Source of the DNA: Lasiosphaeris hirsuta
Lineage: Eukaryota > Ascomycota > Sordariomycetes > Sordariales > Lasiosphaeriaceae
NCBI GenBank assembly: GCA_030549175.1
Contig: JAUKUA010000005.1
Span: forward strand, 806,001 to 870,000
Direction of reading: 5' to 3'
DNA length: 64,000 bases
Shown here: piece after piece, positions 32,470 through 43,631 of the stretch
Numbering within the stretch: position 1 is the first letter of the stretch
How the letters are laid out: every line of letters begins with the position of its first letter
Notes under the pieces: model-generated
Told to the model about the DNA's origin: nothing
Databases searched by the model: none
Seen by the model: only the letters and a program-made list of their open reading frames with translations
Program-made: the position numbers and the translations under genes

Positions 32470-33158
32470 GGCGACCGAGCATGTTTCGATGGTGTCGTCA
32501 GGTAAATTGAGGTTGATGTGTCCTCTGCAACATCGGTGCCGCGAGGAATCTCCCGCTTCACCTCCATGACCTTGTCGCACAAATGATGCGATGGGACGCA
32601 GCCCCGTGGTACTGCATAGTTGTGTCATTCGTTGAAAGTGATCCGTTATAGATAGACTCGATTTGAACACGTCAAGAGATAGTGGGATTACTGTCAATGT
32701 CGGACTATCCTATCTATCTCCCCGACGAGGTCATCAGGGGCCAAAAATGTCTTAACTAGAGGAATCAGTCCCAAGTTTTCTCCAAGTTAATTGTGTTAGG
32801 TCGGTCCAAGACAGACTCGCTGATGATCTATCCCTTTTAGCCTCTAGGCTTGCTTTCCAGCTCATCGCTTCGCTTACCTTAGACCGAAAACTCTTACCAT
32901 CTGTGAACGCCGAATGCTACTCTACTCACAGAGCCCATTGTCGGCACTTTTTGGTAGGGGGCACAGTCAGAAGTAATAATGTCAGCCCTGTGCCCCGCTA
33001 GTTGTCTACGAGGTAAGGTAGGTATTTACTATGACCACCACTTCTCTAGCTTCTGTTTTCTAGATTAAGTCGTTAACTCTCCTGTCGTTTGAATCCTAGG
33101 GATTTATAACTCACCAACTTTAGTATTTATCTTGATAATATCTTCTTTCTTAAAAATC
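32470..33158. other. Intergenic
   Basis: The upstream flank of the NLR pseudogene. A frame open to 32697 on the minus strand is continuous with the NLR first exon, so its start could lie further upstream. Otherwise nothing is recognised. Confidence 0.45.
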
Positions 33159-34724
33159 TCAACCTGCTCTCTGCAGTTTTCGATCTTTTGTATTGTAAAT
33201 CTCAACCAAAACGCCGAATTGTTCTCTAAGCTCAAAACCGACTTTCCGGATGCGAGTGCGCTTCAAGTTGTGCAGCTTGTGCTTGCTCAACACTGACTTC
33301 GTTTCTTGATCAACGATAAATGATACTTGGTTTATGTGGTGGTGCATCTTCGATATAATTGACTTCTGACGAAGAAGTAGGTGTGCCAGTAAGCCAAAAT
33401 CTTCATGTGCCTTTTGATTTTCCTTGTGAGTGGCATTCTGGGACCTGAGGTTGAGCCTCTCCCATTTAGCCACATTTTTCTCAAGCTGCAGTCCGGCTAG
33501 AATGACTGGCAGCAGCGCTGGGTGAGCAGCATCTTTACCAGCTGTCCTTAGCTTCGACAAAATTTCCTTTTCTTGGTGCGTGGTTTGGCAGCCATATACA
33601 AGGGTAAAAGAAAGTCTCAACTTTGGAAAGGAGGTGACTGTCAGCGCCAGTCCCAGCATCTGCTGCGAGTCCTCTGGTGTTCGACAATTGTAAACTAGCG
33701 TCATCAAAATGTAAGAGAGATAGCAGCATTACAGAAACACATACACTTACCGATGGCTTTTTAGGTTATTGTGGCCGTGCGAATCGCTCGACCAAAGAGG
33801 TATCGGCATCACTGCTTGTTCAAATATCGGAACCGACTCAGAATCGCTGATAAGCTGGCCGATCCGACTGTGGGTGGACATCATGTTCGCGATTTCCATG
33901 AACGTCTCTTCCGTGAAAGGCATGTTCCGAAGATTGCCCCGGTCGTCTTAGGCGACATCTCGTGTGTTCCAAAGTCCACTCCTCTCAGGCTCGGCCAAAC
34001 TACCATATCTCAGTAATACATACAACGTGGAGCTGAGCAGAACAACTTACAGCACAATCAACTTCGGATCTGAACCCGGTTTTTGCGATGATTCTAGAAT
34101 CTGTCGGAGTCAAGTAAAGCAGGCGGTTAACAAACTGTCATCAAGTGCCTAGAATGTACCCTGGCCAGGTACATATTAGGACATGAAAGCACACTGAGAC
34201 TCACCTCGCTGAGAAATCTGACCCAATCCCGCCTTGAACTCAACTCCAAGCTTGCGCCGATAGTCTTTTCGTAGACGTTGTCAGAACTTGAAGACTCGGA
34301 AGACTCGGAAGACTTGATGCGGATATGTGTTGAGGAGAATCTGACCTCATGGTAGTATACCCGGTCCGAAAGCCGTGCCACAGTGGTAGTCTCTGACAGC
34401 CTCGCAGCTTTGAACACCCGGTTGAACTAGTGGCGAAATACCAGCGTTTTTGAGAGATCCGGAACCCCGACCACCTCCCCCGTTTCCCGTAGCCAATCCA
34501 TCAGAAAGGACAATGGCACTGCTGCGTAGGTGAGCTCGAGGCAGCGTTACTTGGAGCGTTGCTTGGTATTCCCGTTGCAAGTTATGGGTGTCATGGCGGT
34601 GTTTATAATGATGCGCCGTCGGCGCTCTGAGGTAGGTGCTCAGATTTTTGGATACGCAGTTGACGTGACTCGGGATGGTGCCTCGATAGGCTGCCTTCAT
34701 CTCATCCAGCACTGTTCGAGCCAC
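33159..34724 (-). pseudogene. Multi-exon fungal protein of unknown function, probably broken
   Basis: Exons can be followed on the minus strand. One ends at 34205 with RRDWVRFLSE, the next is 34100-34051, then 33999-33751 (containing MPFTEETFMEIANMMSTHSR and SESVPIFEQAVMPIPLW), and last 33694-33159 (TPEDSQQMLGLALTVTSFPK to the stop). The introns between them have GT-AG borders: 34101-34204, 34000-34050 and 33695-33750. Within the third exon a TAA at 33948-33950 interrupts the frame and is readable as a former CAA. The frames of the last two exons do not connect, so an indel is likely. The N-terminal part up to 34724 is open but uncertain. The helical C-terminal part is reminiscent of uncharacterised fungal proteins found near HET and NLR genes. 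No function can be given. Confidence 0.5.
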
Positions 34725-34785
34725 CTGTCAGCAGAGATTGCCGTGACCCATCCTGGAACAAGGTTCCCCCAAGCCAAACACAAAT

Positions 34786-36659
34786 CTAAATGATGAGAAC
34801 ACCTGTTTCGGCAGCAGATCCATAGACCAATCCCACAGACTCCGCCACTGCAGGAGTCAAACCCGCATTGATCCGAATAGTCCCAATCCGCTCAGACACC
34901 ACTTTCTTGTCTGAACCACTCCCTAGTTTCACCACCGGCCTCAAGACAAGCGACACGTGAATGTCCGTTCCCCCAACCTGTAGCCGACTCATCCTCAGAC
35001 AACTCACTTCGGACCCAGGCAATGTCTGCCCCGGCCCCGGCTCATCAAGCAATTAATCAGACAACACGGGCAACCGTACCTCACCACCAAACACAACGTA
35101 ATTCGCGATCACCTCCTCTCCATCTTTTCCTTCCTTCACCTCCCGCCCTAGCACGCCCGTCGCCAGAGCCCCAGAAATGGTTATCCTCCCCTCTTTAATA
35201 GCACCGAACTCATCCACCGCCCCGGGAACATCACCAAACCCCCCCACCCTCGCAAAGTGCTCACATGGCCTCCTCGGCTCTTCAGCCCCCGGCCCGTCGG
35301 GATCCCACGACAAGATCTCATCGGAGTACAACACAAACGTGGCGACGCTCGCCCACGACCATGTCGGCGCCGTGGGCGGATACGGCCGGGCCTTCTTCAT
35401 CGTGCTTGGGGTACACACGGACCATAGCAAGTCATCACTGATGGCGTCTTCCCAGAGGCCGGCGAGGTACGCCGAGTTTTTTCTGCGGGCCGCCATGTGT
35501 TTCGCCAGACCTCCCATGGCTGGAAGGCGGTCCGAAGGTTTGGTCAAGCCTAGGCAGGCGTAGGCGTAGGAGCTCACCATGGTCCGCCAGAAGCGGGCAA
35601 CGTAGTAGGCGGCGGTGGAGATGAAGACGTCGCGGACGGGTGGAGGACTGCCGAGCGCGTCGTCGTGCGGGATCTTGGTTACGGCAGCGGGAGCGGCATC
35701 GGAGGAGCCGTGGAAGGCGATTTGGCCGCTGGGGGTGTTAATTAGTTTGCCAGGGGGAAGGGGAGGAGGAATACACACCACTCGCACTGCACACCGGATC
35801 GGCACTCGAAGAAGAGTTCGTGGTGGCCGAAGTGGAGGACGCGGGTAGAGAGCATGCGCTCTTGGTAGACCCACGCGCGGGTCAGGAGAGGGTAGTGGTA
35901 CAAAGTCGGGTGACCGACTTCGCCTGGGTCGTGGATCTCCTCGAGGTGATGGTCAATGCGCTCACGAAAGTAGAGTGTGAATTCGGAGCCATCGTGGGTA
36001 GTTCCGTGAACCGGGAAGTCGGGAGCCTCTCGGAACAAACCGCCATGGCCGTATCGGGAAGCGGTAGCGGCAATGGTAAGGTATGAGTTGCTGTATACTT
36101 CGCTCATCCTAGCTGATTCGAGTTCCCAGTCGCGGCGGTCGTCCTGCAGAATGCACAGAGAATCAATCCAGATGTACGGAATTCCGAGGCACCTAGTCAG
36201 CCAGATGGCATCTCTGAATGTGTTGGAGAGGGCGTCCTCTAGAATCCCAGCCTTCCTGTCTTGCAGTGTGGATCTTGTCGTAGTGATGATCTGTGCGAGG
36301 CCCCAGCAGTGGCTCAGGTAAATATACGACGCAACAGCGCCGCGAGACTCGACGAGGCTGACGACGCCGTCGGTGAGCCTGACGTCGATGACACGGGTAG
36401 GTAGCCGAGCTTCTACAGGCGAGGTACAGTACGGGTCGATGCCGCTGAGGCACTCTTTCAGCCAGGCCTGTATCGTTTCCAGCGCGGCGCCCGAGTTAGT
36501 GGCGGGCGATGTTCGCCGGCTTACTGGTACTGTCTCCCAGCAGTCCGGGACATCAATAGCATTATCGTTATCTGTCGCATAACTACGGTGGGTGTGGCAT
36601 AACGCTCTGGCGTAGCCACAGCTGTGGCTACGGGCGCTGGCTGTTGCAGAGGAGCTCAC
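34786..36659 (-). pseudogene. HET-domain gene, interrupted by a nonsense codon
   Basis: A HET domain of the type with SYIYLSHCWGLAQIITT, CLGIPYIWIDSLCILQDDRR, SARMSEVYSNSYLTIAAT and TRAWVYQERMLSTRVLHFGH is encoded by 36659-35779. An intron at 35729-35778 joins FFECRSGVQCE to CGQIAFHGSS. The second exon continues with TAPTWSWASV and ends at a TAA at 35053-35055. Beyond it the same frame goes on to 34786 with SCLRMSRLQVGG and VSERIGTIRI, the usual C-terminus of such HET proteins, so the TAA is a premature stop (former CAA). No ATG precedes the HET domain in this frame, so a first exon is lost or lies further upstream. It would lack the last 90 or so residues if translated. Confidence 0.7.
36611..36632. 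repeat. Perfect 22-bp palindrome
   Basis: The half site CGTAGCCACAG at 36611-36621 is followed directly by its reverse complement at 36622-36632, with no spacer. It lies at the 5' edge of the recognisable part of the interrupted HET gene. Confidence 0.85.
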
Positions 36660-38012
36660 GCTCCTCTACAAGAAGCCTAGTACCTTGGCAGAGTACCCTC
36701 TCTTTTGTATATATTCGGCGCTCACGTCTTGAATGAATTATCCAGGTACTTTGAATGCTCATCCTGGTGTATCTTGTACACCACACCGCTGCACACATCC
36801 ATGGTCAGCTCCATCCATAGGAACTGTCGCTGGCCATGAGGTCTCTTATGAGGCGTTGCGCGGAGTCTGGCAGTTTGGGTGTGTGAAAAGGTAGTTGAAA
36901 TGTCTGGTGCTGCTGAATTGAGAAGACAAGTGTTGGGAAATATAGGAATTTTCGGACAGTCGGGTAGAGCACCGTATTCTTGGCTTTTGGGAACAACCAA
37001 GAGGGCAACCGGTGTCTGTTCAAGAGGCGTCCACGTCCACCAGCGTGACCAGCAAGCTGAATGGAACCTAAGGCGGCTGCAAGTCGGCTCGGTTGATTGG
37101 GCAGATCGCGGCTAACTCGCGGGGCCAACTGCCATTGGCAGGAGCGCGTGACATCATCAATCACGGGCTGGACGCCAATCCGAGTCAGAGTTTTGGAAAC
37201 CACGCCACTCGGCGAAACACCCGAAGGTGAAGCGCGATCGAGGTTGTGGATGTCCGTATTCTTTTCATGTGCAAGGCACCTGCCCTGCATTTATCTGCAC
37301 AGCCCATCAGTCATCTATGCTCTGGGCATACCCGAACTGCCTCTGCCCTCCGGTAGTTTGACCACCCCTGCTACTCGCCTCCATCATTAAAAGGCCTGCC
37401 TTGTATTGCATATCTAGCTCAGCCCGGGCCGTCTCTGCAGGGCCCGCAGAGTCCGGTTGGCGGCTCCGCGGCACCCAAGACGTCGTTGAGCAAAGCTATA
37501 TTCTCGCTCTTCACCATTGCTACATAATTAACCCTTACTTGTCAGATACTAAGTAAAAAGATTAAAGCTGCTACCTCCCGAAAAGGTGGATATTATCCAC
37601 TTAATTATTAGACATTAATACAATCTACACGCCTTCGCACCTCTCTCTCCACACACGTCTCTATCTAACCAATTAAATCCATGATATCTCCAAAGTATTT
37701 CTATCCGGGAGTTTAGGGGAATTATCGAGAATTGCCCTTCCGCTTCGTTATTGCGCCACCCAGAAACCTATCTCCACACCACCTCATTGATGTACATCTT
37801 TGGCCTGAGTTCAAGCCATGTAGATCTGTCGAGGGGGGGCAGAAATCGGACCGCTCACCACCCAACAGGAACCTAGGACAATGCTGAAGAGTTGACGAAA
37901 AAGAAAAGAAGAAATCTAGTGCCGGGTACAACAAACAGAATCATTACAATGGGTATCACATTCAACATAACCCGCAGAAACAAACCGCTCCGTCTCCTCA
38001 TCAGCCTCCCGG
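36660..38012. other. Intergenic
   Basis: A minus-strand frame at 36805-37290 is open for 161 codons but shows no family pattern. It might hold the missing first exon of the HET gene downstream of it. The part at about 37500-37720 is AT-rich. No gene is called. Confidence 0.45.
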
Positions 38013-39872
38013 TCACCTCGAAACCCAATATCCGCCCCTGCCATACCCGCCATCCCTCTCCCCGGCGCCCGCCGTCCTAAACCCCAGGCGGTGCACCGGC
38101 ACCACATCTTCTACCCTCCTCTGGACCCTCTCCCTCGCATCCGCAACCCTATCAGACAACCCCCTGGCACTCTTCACCGTCCGCAGCCGGTCCACAGCCG
38201 TATCGGGTGCCCACCGTTCTCGCCCGCCCAGGCTCGTGACCGTCAACAAGACGTCCCGCGACATGACGTCCAGCCTCTGCTGAAGCGGGGCGTTGCTTCT
38301 CAGCACAGGCCGTAGAAACCCCATGACGATGACTCTGATCTTCGCGCCAAAGAAGCTTGTCCCGAATTCGTGAAAAAGGTGCACCGTCACGCTCGTCTCG
38401 GCGACTACCAATGGCCGTCCGGCAGCTGGGTAGGGGGCCGGACCGGCGCTGATGACGGCTTCGTGCCATCGTGAGGCCGTGTTATTGTCGGGAGGCACAA
38501 GGTATGCCCAGCCAAAGTAGACCCCGCGGAGGCGGTACGAGGTGTCGTCTGGGAAGAGGCTGGTGAGGTTGGCGGTTGGAGTGCCCAGCTCGGCTTGGCT
38601 GCGGCCGGTGCCGGGGGTGACTTTACCGCTGAATTTCAAAGGATAGGGGTCCTCTGGGCCGGAATCAGGGCCAATTGGGCGGAGGAAATCGTCGCTTAAC
38701 AAAGTGTGGTTTTGAGGGGTGGAGGGAAAGTATTGTGCGGACGGGGTGTCCCGCGTGCTGGAGATGCCAAGGGCGGAGATGCTGGGTTTGAGCTTGTCAA
38801 TTCTGCCCTGGACCAGACTGGCCACAGGCCCGGTGTACTTTGTAACGGTGGCCTTCGCCATGACGGACGCAACCTTCACGCCAACCTCGAGCGGCATTGT
38901 GCTTATCGAGGCGCCGCGGAAGACACTCGAGTCCGAAGAGGTGCTGGCGACACGGAAGATGGGACTGCTGCACAGAACCTTGCGCCTTGGGCTATTGCCG
39001 CTGTTTCCGTCGGGAGCGGAGTCGCTAGCATCTCCTCCCACTCCCCCAGAGCACAAGGCAAGACGGAAGTATCCATCTGCGGACACGGCGGGAATCCTGA
39101 CGACGTGAGTTTCGCGCGGGATGTGGGCCTTCGCGCCGCCCTTGTCCTTGACAGACCTCTTCGCGGCCTTTGCGATGTCGCGCTGCCAGGCGCGTTCCGT
39201 GTCAGGCGCGACCTCTTCAACGCGGGCGTGGGCGGCGGGGGTGACGTCGACCCAGTCAGAGGTGGCGCCGACGAGGGTCTTGAGCTTCATGCCTCTGTCT
39301 CCCGAGAAGCCGCGCTGCTGGAGCCAGATGGTGCGATCAGGCGGCAGGGGGTACTTGGCAGCGCTGAAGATGGTGATCTCGATCGACGTGGTCGGCCCCC
39401 GGTAGAAGACGAGAGCAGGCGAGTGGCGCAGGATGGTGAAGTGCTTGGTCGACTCGGTAGGGTGTGGCATCAGTCCGCCTGCAAAATGGCGCGTCTCGGA
39501 AAGGGCGGCTTGCCAGAACGGCGTGTCGGGGCTGTTTGCATTGGGTGGATTGCTGTCGCGCGGGACGATGAAGGTGGACGAGGCTGGTGTGAGAGGCGTC
39601 TCTGGGCCAAAAGAAGTGGTCCGGCTGGATGCGACGCTGTTCATGATTGAGGGAGAGGGAGAGGCCGAAAAGTGGCCGGCCGACAGGTCTGGCATGCTGG
39701 TTTGCACCCGGAGCGGGCGCGGGCGCAGCCATGATGTGTCGTCATTTCTGGATGGCGACCATAGGTTCTCGTCGGCCTTGAAAGTGCCACTGTTGAATGT
39801 TTGTGCTGCCTTCATCGCGCATTGCCGCGTCCAAAAAGAGCCATGTCGTCTCTTTTGACTCGGCCTGATCAA
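38013..39872 (-). CDS. Conserved fungal protein with a C-terminal riboflavin kinase-like domain (619 aa)
   Basis: A single intronless frame. The N-terminal 120 residues are Ser/Thr/Pro-rich. A beta-rich region follows with HFTILRHSPALVFYRGPTTS and TIWLQQRGFSGDRGMKLKTL. The C-terminal part (about residues 400-550) matches the riboflavin kinase fold: DPYPLKFSGKVTPGTGRSQA, then LGTPTANL (the PTAN motif that binds Mg-ATP), GVYFGWAYL, and VTVHLFHEFGTSFFGAKIRV with FLRPVLRSN. Riboflavin kinases make FMN from riboflavin and ATP. They are usually about 150-200 aa, so this is either a long fused form or a relative with another role. PTAN and a Glu before the last strand are kept, so activity is possible but unproven. 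The start could also be the Met 19 codons later (39815). Confidence 0.75.
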   Translation of the reverse strand: MIRPSQKRRHGSFWTRQCAMKAAQTFNSGTFKADENLWSPSRNDDTSWLRPRPLRVQTSMPDLSAGHFSASPSPSIMNSVASSRTTSFGPETPLTPASSTFIVPRDSNPPNANSPDTPFWQAALSETRHFAGGLMPHPTESTKHFTILRHSPALVFYRGPTTSIEITIFSAAKYPLPPDRTIWLQQRGFSGDRGMKLKTLVGATSDWVDVTPAAHARVEEVAPDTERAWQRDIAKAAKRSVKDKGGAKAHIPRETHVVRIPAVSADGYFRLALCSGGVGGDASDSAPDGNSGNSPRRKVLCSSPIFRVASTSSDSSVFRGASISTMPLEVGVKVASVMAKATVTKYTGPVASLVQGRIDKLKPSISALGISSTRDTPSAQYFPSTPQNHTLLSDDFLRPIGPDSGPEDPYPLKFSGKVTPGTGRSQAELGTPTANLTSLFPDDTSYRLRGVYFGWAYLVPPDNNTASRWHEAVISAGPAPYPAAGRPLVVAETSVTVHLFHEFGTSFFGAKIRVIVMGFLRPVLRSNAPLQQRLDVMSRDVLLTVTSLGGRERWAPDTAVDRLRTVKSARGLSDRVADARERVQRRVEDVVPVHRLGFRTAGAGERDGGYGRGGYWVSR

Positions 39873-40537
39873 AGCTCAACGCCAAGTCAGACAGAACCCA
39901 GACCACACACAATTGGATGCGCTAACCGGTTTGAGCCCCGAGCCACCCGGTTTTTCTTTTTCTTTTATTTGTTAAAAAAAAAATTAAAAAAATAAAAATA
40001 AAAATAAAATAAAAAGCTCACACCCAAGGTTCATGGATAAAAATGATTCACCGGTTCATCCCGTATACTCCGTGCGCACAGCGAGAAATGAGAGGACAAA
40101 GACCACACAAGCAATAGCCACCAAAGTACCTACCGATTAACGAACGAGGATTGATTCGCCGACTCGCGAACGAGATAAAACTTCCAGGAGATATTCGAGA
40201 ATGATCAACAACAATACGTGCTACTCGAGGGGCGTGAGTAAGACGGGCAGACGCCACCCACATTATTACGTAGAGGCTGCGCTAAGCCCGCGATATAGAT
40301 TCCTATTTGCTATCCTGTTTGCAACAAAACAGGAGCGATCGGTGGTTTGTGCTCCCACACCTGCCGCTCCTCTGTTGGAAGGAGCTGATTCGGCAAGACG
40401 GCCGATCCTGCTGGAGCCCGACATCACCCAGCAGGTCTCTCCAAAAATTATATCAATGACCGCAGTGGCTGTAGCAGAGGATGGACATCGGTACCAAATT
40501 TTAATCCCAGGATGCGTGAACTCCATTTTCGCTCACC
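39873..40537. other. Intergenic
   Basis: Shared upstream region of two divergent genes. It contains an A/T homopolymer-type tract, and nothing else is recognised. Confidence 0.5.
39952..40015. repeat. A/T-rich simple repeat
   Basis: A T-rich stretch switches to A-rich runs of the AAAAT type. It is probably a slippage tract. Confidence 0.7.
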
Positions 40538-42504
40538 ATGTCGAGCAATGTTGTCCAGCGTCGCTTTCCTCTCCGCATGTCGATGAGCAGCGCCGACCAA
40601 AATTACGACTGGCCAACCAATCCACCCAGCCTCCGACACATTCTGTACTTTCAAGCAATACCCATCGAGCTTGCTGACCTACTGGAGGTCTCGTCTCATC
40701 GAGACACTCTGAGCCTCAGCTTCGCTCCCAGCGACTGCATGACCACTTCGGGAACCAAAAACTGCACAGAAGCATGCTTGCGGCCAAGGTCATTATTCCA
40801 ACTAGAAAATTTCAAGACATGTGTGCTCATAGCGAGCGCCGCACTTCTTGTGCAAAACAAGACATACTCGGTCGACACGTTCGACGCAGCAACCGTCGAG
40901 ACGATAGAGTCCTTCCTGGTTCCTAACCTCACTAATTTCAATGCCGTTGGGGTCCTTACCAACGTCACCAGCTGCATCACACAGTCATGCACCAGCTCTA
41001 ACCTGGGTGACTGCGCCACGTCAGTGCGAGACATAAACAAGCTTCACATCCTGGCCAGCAACCTTGTAGCTGTCGCAACACGGCTGAGTAGCTATTGTGC
41101 GATGGCTAAGAAAGAGATCAACAGCGATATAGCTGGGCCTGGGGTACGTACTTCATCGCCCGTCTTCGGCTCGAGCTGAGGTACTGACTGGAGAAAAACA
41201 GTTAGTCGTGGCCTACCTCCTCCAGGTTGGTTTCGCCGTCGTCTTCCACCTATGCCTCAAGTTCACGACAACTTGGACCCGCAAGATCTTCTACCTCTCT
41301 TCCTGCTTCCAAGGGCGCAGAGGCCGAGAGGAGACTCGCAAACGAGGCAAACTGGTGCAAAGCAACCTCGCCGCCTCCAGGTTTGGCGCAGCCGTCGTCA
41401 GCTCCCTGGTCGAGTTCCAAGAGGTCCAGATCTACTTTGTCGGCTCCATCCAGATCGCAACACTCATCAGCTTCAGCCCCGACAATCCCAACACAGGCAG
41501 TGTGAACAGCTACTCGTACGGCGGCGCGCTGCTGAACTCGGTGACGATCACCTCGCTGAGCATCACCAGCCTGTCGTGCATCCTGCTCATCCAGCGCAGT
41601 CTGCAACGGGTGGGAATGCACTGGTGGTACCCATTCATCACCATGACGGTAACCTACGTGTTGGCCCTCGTCATCTTCGCCGTTCAGGGTGATCTCATGC
41701 CGTCTGTCGAAGGGCTGTGGGACAGGTTTGACAGCGACTCGCAGCTGACGCTCTGCGGTAGCAATCCCAGCCCCATGACATATTGCCGCCCCCCCTACGC
41801 ACTGAGTTTTATCAGGGACGCGGGAAGTGTTTATGCCGTCTGCTTCGCCGGCAGCCTGGTGTGGCTGGGGCTGTTTGTTGATCAAGTTGCTTCTACCGCC
41901 AACAGCACCACCAAGAAGCTCCCCTCGTCACTGCAGCGATGGCTGCGCGGGCCGAGAGAAGGAAAATGGGGCAGAGGCTTCGACACGCTGAGATGCAAGT
42001 TGGGGAAGTGGAAGAAAAGCAAGACAGGGACATGGGTTTCCAAACTGTATAGCATCCTAATCAGCTTGGCCGTCTTTTGGATGGTCTGCGGGTACATCAC
42101 GAGTCTCCGCCCTGTGGTAGCCAGGGTTGATATTGGCGACACGTCTGGCTGGAGCTTTGGGCAGCTCATCGCGCTGGTAGTTTGGATACCGACATTGGTG
42201 AAGCACGTCTATTACAACATATGTAAGCCTCCGCTGAAATCTGGTAACCAGAACGCTAATTCGATTTACCCACTTGTTTTTAGTTGGCATCGAAGGTGGG
42301 TTTGAAGAGCGGATAGCAGCCAACTACACCATCTCGAGGGACGACGACCCAAAAAAGCCTGCGACATCAACCGAGGACAGGAGGGTACCACGTGCTACCA
42401 CTTACCCGCTGCTGAGTGTCGGGGCTCATGGAACTGCTGGGGTCGGAGAGGCAAATGAGAGTGGCGCAGAAAGCGTTGATGAGAACATGCACAGGACGTG
42501 GTGA
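40538..42504 (+). CDS. Fungal multipass membrane protein with Cys-rich ectodomain, unknown function
   Basis: Three exons, 40538-41143, 41202-42222 and 42284-42504, connect in frame and give about 615 aa. The introns (58 and 61 nt) have GTACGT/CAG and GTAAGC/TAG borders. The first 200 residues contain regularly spaced cysteines (TKNCTEACLRP, FKTCVLIASA, TSCITQSCTS, LGDCATSVRD, SSYCAMAKK) and sequons, as in an outer domain. Hydrophobic segments follow: VAYLLQVGFAVVFHLCL, IYFVGSIQIATLISF, SITSLSCILLIQR, WYPFITMTVTYVLALVIFAV, VYAVCFAGSLVWLGLFVD, LYSILISLAVFWMVCGYI and FGQLIALVVWIPTLVKHVYY. The tail is hydrophilic and ends HRTW. No known family motif is seen. The start is uncertain: the Met at 40739 just before the first Cys is an alternative. 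Confidence 0.75.
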
Positions 42505-42554
42505 GAGGCTAAGCGTATCTAGGTACTTATAAGACTATGGTAGTTCGCAAAGGA

Positions 42555-42603
42555 GAGGAAGGCAACCTTTCTGGAAGGTTACCCCAGAAAGGTTGCCTTC
42601 CTC
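42555..42603. repeat. 20-bp perfect inverted repeat (hairpin) 50 bp after the membrane gene
   Basis: The left arm GAGGAAGGCAACCTTTCTGG (42555-42574) pairs fully with the right arm at 42584-42603 across a 9-nt loop, AAGGTTACC. It would form a very stable stem in DNA or in the 3' UTR RNA of the preceding gene. No flanking target-site duplication was seen. Confidence 0.9.
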
Positions 42604-43283
42604 CAACATGTGTTCATATGTTACGAACCGTAGCGGCTCAAAAGTGGTTCGCATTTTTCTGCAGGAAGGCTGCGAGGCAACCACTCAACCCTGGTTGTCG
42701 AGACGCTAAAAGTAGGCACACCACGTGTCATCCATCGCGTTCTCTGCCATGCAGTACCCAATCAAGGAGAAGGCCTGGCCCCAGAACTGCCTACCTAAGT
42801 AGCGCCTCAAGGTAAGATCTAGGCAAGGTAGTCAGGCAAGTGTTGAGACTGTCAACCAAACACAGTCGAGGACTCGAGTTCAAACGACCTTGCAGCAAGG
42901 CTCAGAAAAGTCCGTCGTCGGCGTTTGGGACCTAGTCTCGCGTTACTGAGCCACAAGTCGAAGTACAAATGCATACAATTCCCATCTGCATAATGAACAA
43001 CAAAACAAAAAACGGCTCGCTCTCTGGGGTGACATCCCATCGCAATTTCCGTCCCATTGTGTCAATGCCGTGTAAGTCTACAACAGGTTTTTCACGGCCC
43101 AGAATGTGCATATTGAACATATCCCGAGAATCCTCAAGTCAAGTCGGGCTTTAGGAGAACCATCATCCTATAAAGCTAGACCACTACCCCGTTTCCTTCA
43201 AGATCAATCACTCTCTTGTGATAACGCTTCTCCCCCCTCTCCTGATACTCGATCCGAACCCTTTGTTGTCTTGCAAAGTTACC
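42604..43283. other. Intergenic
   Basis: No gene is recognised. The last part is the upstream region of a possible small gene. Confidence 0.5.
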
Positions 43284-43631
43284 ATGGCTAGCCAACTCCA
43301 AGAATCTGCCACCGCCATGGGCGACTCACACAACATGTCCGCTTGCCATTTCCTTCTTCACTTTCCATCCCTGCGGTGCTGTCTTGACACTTTGCTAACC
43401 CAGTTTGTTTCCAGCAATACCACCAACTCAGCTCAGCAGCACCGCAAGTCATCGGCAGCACACAACATAGACTACACCGTCGATGACAATGTCTTTATGA
43501 GACTCTCTCGGCACCCTGCCAGTGTGTTCGAAAGGGAGAAGTTCTACCAAGCCCGGATGAAATCTCTTCTCAGAGACGTCGAGCCCCGACTTGGGCACAT
43601 CGACTCTATCTCCCCACCCGGCCAGAACTAA
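43284..43631 (+). CDS. Possible small hypothetical protein (115 aa or spliced)
   Basis: Starts MASQLQESATAMGDSHNM and ends RLGHIDSISPPGQN. The C-terminal half (NIDYTVDDNVFMRLSRHPAS, then VFEREKFYQARMKSLLRDVE) looks like a real helical protein. The middle contains GCTAAC followed by TTTCCAG at about 43396-43414, a strong branch site and acceptor. The codons before it may therefore be intronic, with a weak donor (GTCCGC at 43339). If spliced there, the product would be about 90 aa. No family was recognised. Confidence 0.4.
   Translation: MASQLQESATAMGDSHNMSACHFLLHFPSLRCCLDTLLTQFVSSNTTNSAQQHRKSSAAHNIDYTVDDNVFMRLSRHPASVFEREKFYQARMKSLLRDVEPRLGHIDSISPPGQN

Noticed and set aside
36805..37290. 161-codon minus frame as a separate gene
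   Set aside because: No domain was recognised, and it could at most contain the missing first exon of the HET gene. The evidence is too weak to call.
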